Of a stretch of DNA of 64,000 nucleotides, positions 25,882-35,598 are shown piece after piece. Source of the stretch: Streptomyces brasiliensis (GTDB lineage: Bacteria; Actinomycetota; Actinomycetes; Streptomycetales; Streptomycetaceae). Below the pieces are notes generated by a model. It had not been told where the DNA came from. It did no database searches and saw only the letters and a program-made list of their open reading frames with translations. The DNA lies in NCBI RefSeq assembly GCF_014647875.1, contig NZ_BMQA01000001.1, positions 620,001 through 684,000 on the forward strand, read 5' to 3'. Position numbers and translations under genes: made by a program. Within the stretch, counting starts at the first letter, position 1. Each line of letters starts with the position of its first letter.

Positions 25882-28800
25882 TCAGCGGCGGCGGACCAGC
25901 GGGAACGGCAGTGTCTCCCGGATCGTCAGACCGGTGAGGAACATGACCAGCCGGTCGACGCCGAGGCCGAGGCCGCCGGTGGGCGGCATGGCGTACTCGA
26001 GGGCGTCGAGGAAGTCCTCGTCCAGTTCCATCGCCTCGGGGTCTCCCCCGGCGGCGAGCAGTGACTGGGCGGTGAGCCGGCGGCGCTGTTCGACGGGGTC
26101 GGTCAGTTCGGAATAGGCGGTGCCGAGTTCGGTGCCGAAGGCGACGAGGTCCCAGCGCTCGGCCAGGCGCGGGTCCGTGCGGTGCTGCCGGGTGAGCGGG
26201 GAGACGTCGGTCGGGAAGTCCTTGTAGAAGGTGGGCAGCCGGGTGCGCTCCTCGACGAGGCGTTCGTACATCTCGAGGACGACGTCGCCGGGTCCGTCGT
26301 CCGCGGTGTAGGGAACGCCGGCCCGGTCGCAGTGCCGGTGCAGCACGGCGAGGCCGGTGCCGGGGCCGATCTCCTCCCCCAGGGCCTGCGAGATCGCGAC
26401 GTACACCGGCTTCACCGGCCAGGGCCCGGAGATGTCGTGCTCCTCGCCGTCCCTGCGGGCCACCGGGCGGCCGAAGGCGGCGATGGCGGCGCCCTGGATC
26501 AGTTCACGGGCGAGGTCGAGCATCACGTCGTAGTCCGCGTGGGCCTGGTATGCCTCCAGCATCGTGAACTCGGGGTTGTGCTTGTAGGAGACGCCCTCGT
26601 TGCGGAAGGTGCGGCCCAGTTCGAAGACCTTCTCCAGGCCGCCGACGCACAGCCGCTTGAGATAGAGCTCGGGGGCGATGCGCAGGTAGAGGTCGAGGTC
26701 GTAGGCGTTGACGTGGGTGGTGAAGGGGCGGGCGGTGGCGCCGCCGTGGATCTGCTGGAGCATCGGGGTCTCGACCTCGAGGAAGCCGCGGTCCAGGAGG
26801 CCCTGGCGCAGGGCCTGTACGACGGTGGAGCGGGCGCGGATCACGTCGCGGGCGGCGGGGCGGGTGGCCAGGTCGAGGTAGCGCATGCGGACGCGGGTCT
26901 CGGGGTCGGCGAGGCCGCGGTGCTTGTCGGGCAGGGGGCGCAGGCACTTGCCGGCGAGCCGCCAGGAGGTGACGAAGACGGTCGGCTCTCCCTTCGCGCT
27001 GCGGCCGGCGCGGCCGGTCGCGGTGACGATGTCGCCGATGTCGGTGTCCGCGGTGAAACGGTCCAGTCCGGGGCCCGACAGGTCGCGGGTCAGGGCGAGT
27101 TGACCGTCGCCGGACCAGTCGCGCAGGACGACGAAGACGATGCCGCCGAAGTCGCGGACCAGCATGATCCGGCCCACGACGGTGACCTCCTCGCCCTCGG
27201 GGACGTCGGCGAGGGCGTGGGTCGGCGGTGGCAGGCCCACGGGGTAGGGGTCGGTGCCGGAGGCACGCAGCCGGTCGAGCTTGTGGAGCCGCACGCGGAC
27301 CTGGTCGGGCAGGCCGGCGTCCGGTGCGGCGGGCCCGGCCGCGTGCTCCCCGCCGGGACCGGGCACGGCCGGGGACGGCAGGGGCTGGGTGCCTACGGGT
27401 CGCTGCCCGGGCCTCGCGTGCCCTCTGCCCCAGAGGGTGCGCAGGGACGGTACGGCGACGAAGCCCTCGGCGATCCCGGAGGCGAGGCCGATGCGCGCGA
27501 GGGAGGCGGCGTCGCCGTAGCAGAGGAAGCGCGGGTACCACTCGGGGTGGTACTTGGCGTTCGAGCGGTAGAGCGCCTCCAGCTGCCACCATCGGGAGAA
27601 GAACAGCAGCAGGCGCCGCCAGAGCCTGAGGACCGGTCCGGCGCCGATGCGGGCGCCCTCCTCGAACACCGAGCGGAACACCGCGAAGTTGAGGGAGACG
27701 CGGCGCACGCCGAGTTTCGGGGCGGCGGCGCACAGTTCGGCGACCATGAACTCCACGACGCCGTTGGGGGCGGCGCGGTCGCGGCGCATCAGGTCGAGGG
27801 AGATGCCGTCGCGTCCCCAGGGCACGAAGGAGAGCAGGGCGAGGAGTCCGCCGTCCTCGCCGAGGGCCTCGACCAGGAGGCAGTCGCCGTCGGCGGGGTC
27901 GCCGAGCCGGTCCAGGGCCATGGAGAAGCCCCGTTCGGTCTCGGTGTCGCGCCAGGCGTCGGCCTTGTCGACGACCTCCTCCATCTCCGCCTCGCTGAGG
28001 GTGGCGTGGCGGCGGACGCGGCAGGTGGCGCCGGTGCGGCGGACCCGGTGCACGGCCTGACGGGTGACGCGCATGTCCCGGCCGCCCAGGTCGAAGTCGG
28101 GCACGTGCAGGATCGCCTCGTCGCCGAGCTGGAGCGCGCCGAGTCCGGCGCGGGCGTAGGCGCGGGCGCCGGACTCGGAGGCGCCCATCACGGCGGGCGC
28201 CCAGGCGTGCCGCCGGGCCACGTCCAGCCAGGCGGCGACGGCGTGCGGCCAGGCCTCCCGGTCGCCCACGGGGTCGCCGGCGGCGAGGCACACGCCGGCC
28301 TCGACGCGGTAGGTGACGGCGGCCTTGCCGCTGGGCGAGAAGACGACGGCCTTGTCGCGCCGGGTGGCGAAGTAACCGAGGGAGTCGTCCTCGCCGTACG
28401 CGGCCAGGAGGGCGCGGATGCGGGCCTCCTCGTCGCCGTGCAGGGCCGCCTCCAGGCGCTGCGAGCGGAAGAGGGTGGCGGCCGCGTTGAGCAGCGCGAG
28501 GGCGCCGAACAGGCCGAGCAGGAAGGTGATCTCGTGCGGCGGGCGGCCGTCGAAGGAGCGTTCGGACACCAGGCCGCCCAGGACCCGGTCAGCCGCCCAG
28601 GCCAGGTGCTGTCCGTGTGGCAGGGTGCCGGGGAACAGGGCGACGAGCCCCCAGCCGGCCAGGATCGCCACCACGAGCCCGGCGACCAGGACGGCGATGG
28701 CACGGCGGACGGCACCGCGGCGGGAGACGGCGTAGAACTCCCGACGGGCCGCGACCAGGACGGCCAGGGCGAGGCCGCACACCACCAGGGACGGGAGCGA

Positions 28801-29163
28801 CTGGACGTACAGGCCGAGCGCCACACCGATGGCGTCGCTGATGACCAGCAGGCCCAGATAGACGACGACCAGCCACCAGGCGATCCTCTTGCGGGCGGCG
28901 GTCGCGGCGGCCAGCAGGAACAGGAAGACGGCGTAGGCGAGGTTGGCGCTGACCGGCACGATGAGCTGGTCGAGGACGCGGACGACCGGGCGGAGCAGGA
29001 CGCGCAGCGGGGGGATGACGGCGAGCAGGGCGCAGAGCACGCCGAGGGTGCCGAAGAACCCGCCGAAGATCTCGGGCACGTGTCCGAGGCGGCCGCCCGG
29101 GGCCGGTCGTGGCGGGCCCGTGGCGCCCTGTCTCCCCTGGGCGGACTCCACGGTGGCGCTCAT
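25882..29163 (-). CDS. lysX: Bifunctional lysylphosphatidylglycerol synthetase / lysyl-tRNA synthetase
   Basis: A 1093-residue fusion. Residues 1 to about 240 hold several membrane helices; about 250-565 is the MprF-type GNAT domain (DUF2156), with segments such as [11 protein letters not shown] and [22 protein letters not shown]. After a Pro-rich linker an OB-fold (about 610-720) and a class II LysRS core follow: [41 protein letters not shown] and the terminal GLGLGVDRL. The synthetase part charges tRNA-Lys and the membrane part transfers lysine to phosphatidylglycerol, raising surface charge and resistance to cationic peptides. This fused architecture is typical of actinobacteria. Confidence 0.95.
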   Translation of the reverse strand: MSATVESAQGRQGATGPPRPAPGGRLGHVPEIFGGFFGTLGVLCALLAVIPPLRVLLRPVVRVLDQLIVPVSANLAYAVFLFLLAAATAARKRIAWWLVVVYLGLLVISDAIGVALGLYVQSLPSLVVCGLALAVLVAARREFYAVSRRGAVRRAIAVLVAGLVVAILAGWGLVALFPGTLPHGQHLAWAADRVLGGLVSERSFDGRPPHEITFLLGLFGALALLNAAATLFRSQRLEAALHGDEEARIRALLAAYGEDDSLGYFATRRDKAVVFSPSGKAAVTYRVEAGVCLAAGDPVGDREAWPHAVAAWLDVARRHAWAPAVMGASESGARAYARAGLGALQLGDEAILHVPDFDLGGRDMRVTRQAVHRVRRTGATCRVRRHATLSEAEMEEVVDKADAWRDTETERGFSMALDRLGDPADGDCLLVEALGEDGGLLALLSFVPWGRDGISLDLMRRDRAAPNGVVEFMVAELCAAAPKLGVRRVSLNFAVFRSVFEEGARIGAGPVLRLWRRLLLFFSRWWQLEALYRSNAKYHPEWYPRFLCYGDAASLARIGLASGIAEGFVAVPSLRTLWGRGHARPGQRPVGTQPLPSPAVPGPGGEHAAGPAAPDAGLPDQVRVRLHKLDRLRASGTDPYPVGLPPPTHALADVPEGEEVTVVGRIMLVRDFGGIVFVVLRDWSGDGQLALTRDLSGPGLDRFTADTDIGDIVTATGRAGRSAKGEPTVFVTSWRLAGKCLRPLPDKHRGLADPETRVRMRYLDLATRPAARDVIRARSTVVQALRQGLLDRGFLEVETPMLQQIHGGATARPFTTHVNAYDLDLYLRIAPELYLKRLCVGGLEKVFELGRTFRNEGVSYKHNPEFTMLEAYQAHADYDVMLDLARELIQGAAIAAFGRPVARRDGEEHDISGPWPVKPVYVAISQALGEEIGPGTGLAVLHRHCDRAGVPYTADDGPGDVVLEMYERLVEERTRLPTFYKDFPTDVSPLTRQHRTDPRLAERWDLVAFGTELGTAYSELTDPVEQRRRLTAQSLLAAGGDPEAMELDEDFLDALEYAMPPTGGLGLGVDRLVMFLTGLTIRETLPFPLVRRR

Positions 29164-29239
29164 GTTACGACTCTAGGAAGACCGCGGGCCGCTCGCCCGT
29201 CGGGCGGTCCCGGCCGGAAGCGGGAACCGGAGATTCCGA

Positions 29240-29245
29240 TAGCCT
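29240..29245 (+). promoter_or_regulatory. Candidate -10 box of a leaderless universal stress protein gene
   Basis: TAGCCT ends seven bases before the GTG at 29253, and there is no ribosome site between. This fits transcription beginning at the start codon. Confidence 0.4.
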
Positions 29246-29252
29246 CACGGCC

Positions 29253-29714
29253 GTGACGGAACAGCACTCGCACCAGTTCGAACGGGGCACGGACGGGCCG
29301 AAGGTGATCATGGTCGGCGTCGACGGCTCCGACTCCTCGCTGCGCGCCGCGTCGTACGCCGGGGGCCTGGCCCGAAGGCAGCGCGCGCTGCTGGCCGTCG
29401 TGTACGTGCAGCCGGTGCTGGCCGCGGGGGCGGCGCTCGGTGCGCCGGTGGCGGAGACGACCGACGAGATCGCCGAGCAGCTGATCGCCTTGATCCGGGA
29501 GGCGGCCGAGCGGGTCAAGGGGATATTCGATCTGCGCTGGGAGTTCCACACGTTCCGCGGCGACCCGTACAACGGCCTGGTCAAGGCCGCGGACGAGCTG
29601 AAGGCGGACGCGGTGGTGGTGGGCGCCTCGGAGCAGGCGGGGCACCGGATCATCGGGTCCGTGGCGATCCGGCTGGTGAAGGCGGGGCGGTGGCCCGTGA
29701 CGGTGGTGCCGTGA
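29253..29714 (+). CDS. Universal stress protein (UspA family, single domain)
   Basis: The product is 153 residues from the GTG at 29253. The first strand VIMVGVDGSDSSLRAASYA and the C-terminal nucleotide-binding pattern VVVGASEQAGHRIIGSVAIRLVKAGRWPVTVV are standard Usp features (G-x2-G-x9-GS type, somewhat relaxed). Such proteins bind ATP or AMP and help in stress or hypoxia survival. The gene is divergent from lysX with 89 bp between. Upstream in-frame codons exist but fall inside the promoter. Confidence 0.88.
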   Translation: MTEQHSHQFERGTDGPKVIMVGVDGSDSSLRAASYAGGLARRQRALLAVVYVQPVLAAGAALGAPVAETTDEIAEQLIALIREAAERVKGIFDLRWEFHTFRGDPYNGLVKAADELKADAVVVGASEQAGHRIIGSVAIRLVKAGRWPVTVVP

Positions 29715-29899
29715 CCGAGGCGGTGCCCTCGCGCGACGGAAGCCGAGGCCGCGGTGCGCTCACGCGGCGGCAGTGGGATGCCGGGGCATGGGCGCCCTCG
29801 TGGCCCCGCGGGCCCATGCGTGACGTCTTCCGTCCTGGACGGGCCTGAGTCATCATGAGCGGCCGTCAGCCGTTTGCCGTCGGTGAAGAGGTGAGGCGT

Positions 29900-31312
29900 A
29901 TGGCCAAGCTCCGAATGGGTGAAGGCGTTCTCCGCCGCAAACCCATCGAACACATCGAGGACACCGAGGTGGCGGAGGGTCCACGGCTCGAGCGATCGCT
30001 CGGTCTGTGGCAGCTGACCGCGATCGGCGTGGGCGGCATCATCGGCGCCGGTATCTTCACGCTGGCCGGGACGGTCGCCAACGGCACGGCCGGGCCCGCG
30101 GTACTGGTCTCGTTCCTCATCGCCGGCGTGGCGAGCGCGGCCGCCGCGCTGTCGTACGCCGAGTTCGCCGGGCTCATCCCGAAGGCGGGCTCGGCCTACA
30201 CCTACGGCTACGCGGTGCTCGGCGAGTTCGCGGGCTGGTTCATCGGCTGGGACCTGCTGCTCGAGTACACGGCGATCGTGGCGGTGGTCGCGATCGGCAT
30301 CTCTGGCTACTTCAGCTTCCTGGTCGAGGACGCGGGCGCGAACCTGCCCGCCTGGATGCTGGGCGCGCCGGGTACCGGGGGCGGGCACCGGGTCGACCTG
30401 TTCGCGGCGGTCCTGTGCTTGCTGATCGCGTGGTTGCTGAACCTCGGCATCAAGAGCGCGGCCCGCTTCGAGACGTTCGTCGTGGTGCTGAAGGTACTGG
30501 TGGTGCTGCTGGTGATCGGCGTGGGCGTGTTCCACATCGACACCGCCAACTACCACCCGTTCTTCCCGTTCGGCATCAGCGGCGCGTTCACGGGGGCCGC
30601 GACGGTGTTCTTCGCCGTCTTCGGGTACGACGCGATGTCCACGGCGGCCGAGGAGTCCAAGGACGCCCAGCGGCACATGCCGAAGGCGATCATCTACTCC
30701 TTGGCCATCTCGATGGTGCTGTACGTGGCGGCCTGCCTGGTGCTCACCGGCATGCAGAAGTACACGGAGATCGACCCGGAGAGCGGGTTCTCGACGGCGT
30801 TCAAGTCGGTCGGTCTGACCAGGCTCGCGGATCTCATCGCGGCGGGCGCGATCATCGGCATCCTCACCGTGATGTTCACGTTCATGCTGGGCGTGACCCG
30901 GGTGTGGTTCTCGATGTCCCGCGACGGGCTGCTGCCCAAGTGGTTCGCGAAGACGCACCCGACGCGGCATGTGCCGACGCGCGTGACCTGGATCGTCGGG
31001 GTGGCGTCGGCCGCCATCGCCGGGTTCCTGCCGATCGGCGAGGCGGCCGAACTGACCAACATCGGCATCCTGCTGGCGTTCGTCGTGGTGTGCACGGCGG
31101 TGATCGTGCTGCGTTACCGGCAGCCGGACCTGCCGCGCACCTTCCGCACGCCGTGGATGCCGTTCGTGCCTGCGCTGGGTGTCGTCTTCTCGATCTGGCT
31201 GATCACGTTCCTGCAGTGGCAGACCTGGATGCGGTTCGCCGTGTGGTTCCTGATCGGGTGCGCCATCTACTTCGGCTACTCGTACAAGCGGTCGGCGCTG
31301 GCGCGGAGTTAG
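29900..31312 (+). CDS. APC-superfamily amino acid permease (cationic amino acid transporter type)
   Basis: The 470-residue integral membrane protein has about 12-13 helices. The first carries the substrate-binding GVGGIIGAGIFTLAG signature; FFAVFGYDAMSTAAEESKDAQR, near the middle, is typical of the CAT branch of the APC family. A purine-rich GAAGAGGTGAGG precedes the ATG. No catabolic gene is adjacent, so the specific amino acid is unknown. The gap 29715-29899 contains no recognisable gene. Confidence 0.9.
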   Translation: MAKLRMGEGVLRRKPIEHIEDTEVAEGPRLERSLGLWQLTAIGVGGIIGAGIFTLAGTVANGTAGPAVLVSFLIAGVASAAAALSYAEFAGLIPKAGSAYTYGYAVLGEFAGWFIGWDLLLEYTAIVAVVAIGISGYFSFLVEDAGANLPAWMLGAPGTGGGHRVDLFAAVLCLLIAWLLNLGIKSAARFETFVVVLKVLVVLLVIGVGVFHIDTANYHPFFPFGISGAFTGAATVFFAVFGYDAMSTAAEESKDAQRHMPKAIIYSLAISMVLYVAACLVLTGMQKYTEIDPESGFSTAFKSVGLTRLADLIAAGAIIGILTVMFTFMLGVTRVWFSMSRDGLLPKWFAKTHPTRHVPTRVTWIVGVASAAIAGFLPIGEAAELTNIGILLAFVVVCTAVIVLRYRQPDLPRTFRTPWMPFVPALGVVFSIWLITFLQWQTWMRFAVWFLIGCAIYFGYSYKRSALARS

Positions 31313-31324
31313 CGGCTCTCGGCC

Positions 31325-32476
31325 TCAACTCCCCATCAAGAGCCCGTCCTTGGCGGCGCCCCGGCTGAACACCACGTCCCGGATGCGGTCGCGGACCGGG
31401 GCCAGTTCGGCGCCGTTCGCGACGGCCGCGTTGAGGTCGACCACCCGGCCGGCGTCGAGGTCGTACATCTGCGGGACGAACTCGGCCCGGGTGACCTGCC
31501 AGCGCCCGCCGGGTGTCGCGGGCGGGGAGAAGGTGAAGCGGCCGAGGGTGGACTGGTTGCCGCGCGGGTCCTGGCCGCCCTGGCCGTCCGCCGGCTCGCC
31601 GGAGATCTGGTCGCCCAGGCCGTAGACCACCCAGGTGCCGTTGACCTTCTCGTACGGCTGCGGGGCCTGGCCGTGGGTGCCGAGCACGAGGTCGATGTCG
31701 GGGCGGCCCCCGGTGTGCGCGGCGGTGATCTGCTTGGCGAGCGTGAGCTGCCGTTGTTCGGGGGCGTCCTGCCAGGCGGTGCCCCAGTGCACGGACACGA
31801 CGACCACGTCGGCCCCGGCCTGCCGGGCGGTGTGGGCGTCGGCGACGATGCGCCGCAGGTCGAGCGGGTTGACGGCCGCGGGCTGATCGGTCGGGATCGC
31901 GTCCGCGTTCGTGTTGTCGGTGTAGGACAGGTACGCGACGCGGGCCGGACCGGCCTGGAGGATCGTGACGGTGCGTGACTCTTCCTCGGTGCGCGCGGTG
32001 CCGGCGTGTCCGAGGCCCGCCTGGTCCATGGCGTCCAGGGTGCGCGCGATACCGGCGGGCCCGTCGTCCAGGGCGTGTTCGGAGGCGGTGGAGCATCCGT
32101 CGTAGCCGGTCGTGACGAGGGCGGTGGCCACCTCCGGCGGGGACTTGAAGAGGGGGGAGCCGGTGTAGGCGCCGTCCGCGCCATACGCCGTCTCCATGTG
32201 GCACAGCGCCAGATCGGCCCGGCGGACGACGGGTTCGATCCCGGCCAGCATCGGGCGGAAGTCGTAGCCCTTGCCGCCGGCGTCGAACTTGGCCCGCTCG
32301 ATGACCGAGGCGGACGGCAGGACGTCGCCGGAGGCGACAAGGGTGAAGCCGCGGGCGGTGGAGGCGGGAGCCGGGCGTCCGGTGGCATGCTCCTGCCGGT
32401 TCTCGGCCTGACAGGCGGCGCCCGCCGCGAGAACGGCGGTCAGAGCCAGGGCCACCTGTCGTCTGCGTGCGATCAT
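31325..32476 (-). CDS. CapA-family (poly-gamma-glutamate capsule type) metallophosphatase-like lipoprotein
   Basis: The 383-residue precursor has a lipoprotein signal (LAAGAAC, Cys22). The PGA_cap domain shows the motifs TLVASGDVLP, LCHMETAYG, VVSVHWGTAW and VLGTHGQAPQPYE, then GLGDQ. The domain has a calcineurin-like fold; in Bacillus it takes part in polyglutamate capsule export, but in Streptomyces its role is not known and no capB or capC is nearby. It converges on the permease with a 12-bp gap and is divergent from the ECF sigma gene; the 228-bp region between the two is AT-richer than average. Confidence 0.87.
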   Translation of the reverse strand: MIARRRQVALALTAVLAAGAACQAENRQEHATGRPAPASTARGFTLVASGDVLPSASVIERAKFDAGGKGYDFRPMLAGIEPVVRRADLALCHMETAYGADGAYTGSPLFKSPPEVATALVTTGYDGCSTASEHALDDGPAGIARTLDAMDQAGLGHAGTARTEEESRTVTILQAGPARVAYLSYTDNTNADAIPTDQPAAVNPLDLRRIVADAHTARQAGADVVVVSVHWGTAWQDAPEQRQLTLAKQITAAHTGGRPDIDLVLGTHGQAPQPYEKVNGTWVVYGLGDQISGEPADGQGGQDPRGNQSTLGRFTFSPPATPGGRWQVTRAEFVPQMYDLDAGRVVDLNAAVANGAELAPVRDRIRDVVFSRGAAKDGLLMGS

Positions 32477-32704
32477 CAGCTCACCCCAGATTTGTCGTAT
32501 GTATGGAAAGTCTCATGTACGACCACATGGGTACGAATCCGACTCGCCTCGCAAACGGTCCCGGCCTTCTCATTAACCCGTCCGGTGTCGCGGACGGGAC
32601 CTGTCGGACCGTTCGTCGTACCGTTCGCCGACACGATCGACCGTCCGGCGCAGACCCCTGTGCGCGCCCTGTCCCCCCGGCGCGCCTTGAGGTGCCATAC
32701 GGCC

Positions 32705-33253
32705 ATGACGGCCGGAACCACCCTCGCCCACGGGACGACGACCGCCGAGCACGAGCTCGCCGCGCTGCAGCGCGAGCACGGCCGCCCGCTGTTCGCGCTG
32801 CTGCTGCGGCTGTGCGACGGGGACCGGCAGCGCGCCGAGGACCTCGTGCAGGAGACCCTCGTACGCGCCTGGCAGCATCCCGAGGCGCTGCGCGCCGACG
32901 ACTTCGACTCCGTACGGCCCTGGCTGCTGACGGTCGGCCGGCGGCTCGCGATCGACGCGCGGCGCGCCCGGCAGGCGCGCCCGCCGGAGGTCGGCGACGC
33001 GATCCTGGAGAACGCGCGGGTGTGCGCCGACCACGCCGAGCGGTCGGCCGCGATGCTCGACGTCCGGGAGGCTGTGAAGACACTCACTCCGGAGCACCGT
33101 GAAGTCCTGGTGCTGGTGTACTTCCAGGGGGCGAGTGTGGCGGAAGCCGCGGAAACGCTGGGGATTCCGCCCGGTACTGTGAAGTCGCGCGCGTACTACG
33201 CGCTGCGCGCCCTGCGCCGGGTGCTTCCGGGTTACGCGGCCGACCTGCGGTGA
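32705..33253 (+). CDS. ECF-type RNA polymerase sigma factor
   Basis: The 182-residue protein has sigma region 2 (FALLLRLCDGDRQRAEDLVQETLVRAW, about 29-57) and region 4 (LTPEHREVLVLVYFQGASVAEAAETLGIPPGTVKSRAYYALRALRR, about 125-170). No extra C-terminal domain is present. The ATG at 32705 places a normal ECF N-terminus; upstream codons in frame are not protein-like. A zinc-finger anti-sigma gene lies two genes downstream in the same direction, so the pair probably forms a regulatory switch. The promoter it recognises could not be identified. Confidence 0.92.
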   Translation: MTAGTTLAHGTTTAEHELAALQREHGRPLFALLLRLCDGDRQRAEDLVQETLVRAWQHPEALRADDFDSVRPWLLTVGRRLAIDARRARQARPPEVGDAILENARVCADHAERSAAMLDVREAVKTLTPEHREVLVLVYFQGASVAEAAETLGIPPGTVKSRAYYALRALRRVLPGYAADLR

Positions 33254-33389
33254 AACCGGGGGCCGGGTCAAGCCTTCGCAAAGCGCCTTGCTGACGACCA
33301 TGTTTGAGCAATCAGCTGTCTTCATCCGCGTTCCGGACCGGGGGCTCGGGTTCGGGCGACGCGCACGCACCGGAGGAAGGCAGGAAGGG

Positions 33390-33905
33390 ATGCTGCACAG
33401 AGGTCAAGAGAGCACGGACGGCACCGGCGGCGGAGAACTGACCGTCCCCATGGCCTGGCTCTACGCCGAGTACATCGCCGACGAGCTGCTGCGGACCGGC
33501 GACCTGATGCCGCCCACGTCCTTCGAGTTCCGGGCCGGCCGGGACGCGCTGGCGCTGACCGTCTTCCTGTCCGACACCGACGGCGAGCTGTCCGGCATCC
33601 GGGTCGTCTCCCAGCTGGAGACGTGGCTGTCGCTGACGGCGTACGACCAGCCGTGGCAGGACTGGGTGCGGCGGCGGATGGCCCAGGTCGCCGCCGAGAC
33701 GGTCCGGTCGCGGACCCCGTCGCCCGACCTGGACCTGGCGGCCGAGGCGTGGCGCTGGCTGCAGGAGACCGAGCTGCTCGCGCCGGACCTGGACGCGGTG
33801 CCGGGAGGCGGGCTGGTGGTCGGCGAGGACGACGGGCCGAAGGTGTGGACGCCCGCCTGGCAGCTCGGTCTGCCCCTGGGACATCTCGCGATCCATCTTT
33901 TCTGA
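33390..33905 (+). CDS. Conserved-looking hypothetical protein between ECF sigma and anti-sigma genes
   Basis: The 171-residue product follows a strong AGGAAGGG site. It is soluble, acidic and without a signal peptide or membrane helix. Visible landmarks are MAWLYAEYIADELLRTG, an E-F-R segment in TSFEFRAGRDALALTVFLSD, an amphipathic WRWLQETELLAPDL region and the hydrophobic ending PLGHLAIHLF. I do not recognise a family. Its position between the sigma factor (136 bp upstream) and the anti-sigma factor (141 bp downstream), all co-directional, suggests a part in the same circuit. Confidence 0.75.
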   Translation: MLHRGQESTDGTGGGELTVPMAWLYAEYIADELLRTGDLMPPTSFEFRAGRDALALTVFLSDTDGELSGIRVVSQLETWLSLTAYDQPWQDWVRRRMAQVAAETVRSRTPSPDLDLAAEAWRWLQETELLAPDLDAVPGGGLVVGEDDGPKVWTPAWQLGLPLGHLAIHLF

Positions 33906-34046
33906 ATCGGGACCAATCCGCGGGGCCCACGGCTCCGAACACCCTGGTCGCGATTCTGCCGGTGTCTTGAGTGATTCGGCTGTCCGGTGCGTACCGGTGG
34001 GAGCAAGGAGTAACCCCACCCGCACCCAACGGCACGAGGATTCGGC

Positions 34047-34700
34047 ATGAGGTCCCAGGAACGGCATCGCGACGTCGGCGCGTACGCGCTCGGCGTGCTG
34101 GACGAGGCGGAGGCCTTCCGCTTCGAGGACCACCTCATGGAGTGCCCCCGCTGCGCGGCCCACGTGACCGAATTCGGGCCCGCGGCACGGCAGTTGCTGC
34201 TGTACCGGCGGGCCACTCCGCGCTTCGTGCACCCCATGACCCAGCCCGGTCCCCGGTTCCTGGACCGTCTGCTCGGCGAGGTCACCGCCCGGCACCGGGC
34301 GCGCCGGCGGCGTCTGCTGTACGGGCTGGCCGCCTCGGTGGTGTTCGCCGTGGCCGGTCCCGGGATCGCCGTGTACACCGCGGGGCACGGGAGTCCTGTG
34401 GCGCGGGTCATCACGGCGACCGACGCCACGTCGGGCGTGTGGGCGCGGGCGAGGACGTGGGAGAAGGACTGGGGCAGCGATGTCGAGCTGCGGGTGAAGG
34501 ACGCGGCGGGGCCCCGCTCCTGCCGCCTCGTCGCCGTCGGCCGCGACGGCACGGAACAGGTCGTCGCCAGCTGGACCGTGAGCGGCCACGCCGGGACAGA
34601 CACCGTGGACGGCAGCGCGGCCCTGCGTCCGGACGAGATCGACCACTACGACGTGCGCACCCAGGACGGCGCCCACCTGGTGACCCTCGACGCCGGATAG
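34047..34700 (+). CDS. Zinc-finger (ZAS) anti-sigma factor with transmembrane helix
   Basis: The 217-residue protein has a cytosolic N-terminal domain with the H-x3-C-x2-C zinc motif (His29, Cys33, Cys36 in DHLMECPRC) and an upstream RDVGAYALGVLD helix, the standard surface that grips ECF sigma factors. One membrane helix (about 90-112) and an extracytoplasmic domain of about 100 residues follow. GAGGA precedes the ATG. It should hold the ECF sigma encoded upstream until an envelope signal arrives. Confidence 0.88.
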   Translation: MRSQERHRDVGAYALGVLDEAEAFRFEDHLMECPRCAAHVTEFGPAARQLLLYRRATPRFVHPMTQPGPRFLDRLLGEVTARHRARRRRLLYGLAASVVFAVAGPGIAVYTAGHGSPVARVITATDATSGVWARARTWEKDWGSDVELRVKDAAGPRSCRLVAVGRDGTEQVVASWTVSGHAGTDTVDGSAALRPDEIDHYDVRTQDGAHLVTLDAG

Positions 34701-34704
34701 CCCG

Positions 34705-35568
34705 CTACTTCAGCAACCGGGACATCCTGCGGTCCGCGAGGGGCTTGCCGCCCGTCTGGCAGGTCGGGCAGTACTGCAGCGAGGAGTCGCTGAAGGAGAC
34801 CTCGCGGACGGTGTCGCCGCACACCGGGCAGGGCTCGCCGGTACGGCCGTGGACGCGCAGACCGCTCTTCTTCTCCGCCTTGAGCCGCCCGGCGGCAACG
34901 CCCCGGGAGCGTTCGACCGCCTCGGTGAGGGTGGTGCGCAGCGCCGTGTAGAGCCGCCCGGTCTCCTCCGGGGTCAGCGACGAAGCCAGTTTGAACGGGG
35001 ACATCTTCGCCGCGTGCAGGATCTCGTCGCTGTACGCGTTGCCCACGCCCGCGATCAGGCTCTGGTCACGCAGGGCGCCCTTGAGCCGGCGCCGCTCGTC
35101 CGTGAGCAGCGCCGCGAAGCGGGCCTCGTCGAAGTCGGCGGCGAGCGGGTCGGGACCGAGGCGGGCGACGCCGGGCACCTCCTGCGGGTCGTTGACGATG
35201 TACACCGCGAGGCGCTTCTGCGTTCCGGCCTCGGTGAGGTCGAAGCCCGCACCGGTCTCCAGGGCGACACGCAGGGCGAGAGGGCCCTTGCCGGGGCGGG
35301 GCGGACCGTCGGGGAGCCGGTCCTTCCACTGGAGCCAGCCCGCGCGGGCCAGGTGGGTGACGAAGTGCGGGCCGCCGTCCGTCTCCAGGTCGAGGAACTT
35401 GCCGTACCGGTGCACGGCGGTCACCTCGTGGCCCTCGAGGGCGGTGAGCGGCGGGTCGTAGGTCTTCAGCACGCTGATCGCGACAGGCAGCACGCGTACG
35501 ACCTCGTGGCCTACCAGGTTCTCGGTCAGGAAGTCCCTGAGCGCTTCCACCTCGGGCAGTTCCGGCAT
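34705..35568 (-). CDS. Fpg/Nei-family DNA glycosylase/AP lyase
   Basis: The 287-residue protein starts MPELPEVEALR, giving the Pro nucleophile and catalytic Glu after Met removal. The helix-two-turn-helix region IAGVGNAYSDEIL lies near residue 170, and a complete C-terminal zinc finger is present (Cys247, Cys250, Cys267, Cys270). Such enzymes excise oxidised bases such as 8-oxoguanine, formamidopyrimidines or oxidised pyrimidines. It is probably not the housekeeping mutM, which usually sits near rnc; motif reading cannot separate Fpg from Nei specificity. It converges on the anti-sigma gene with a 4-bp gap. Confidence 0.93.
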   Translation of the reverse strand: MPELPEVEALRDFLTENLVGHEVVRVLPVAISVLKTYDPPLTALEGHEVTAVHRYGKFLDLETDGGPHFVTHLARAGWLQWKDRLPDGPPRPGKGPLALRVALETGAGFDLTEAGTQKRLAVYIVNDPQEVPGVARLGPDPLAADFDEARFAALLTDERRRLKGALRDQSLIAGVGNAYSDEILHAAKMSPFKLASSLTPEETGRLYTALRTTLTEAVERSRGVAAGRLKAEKKSGLRVHGRTGEPCPVCGDTVREVSFSDSSLQYCPTCQTGGKPLADRRMSRLLK

Positions 35569-35598
35569 ACGTCCAGGGTGCCATCCGGGACCCGCGTG

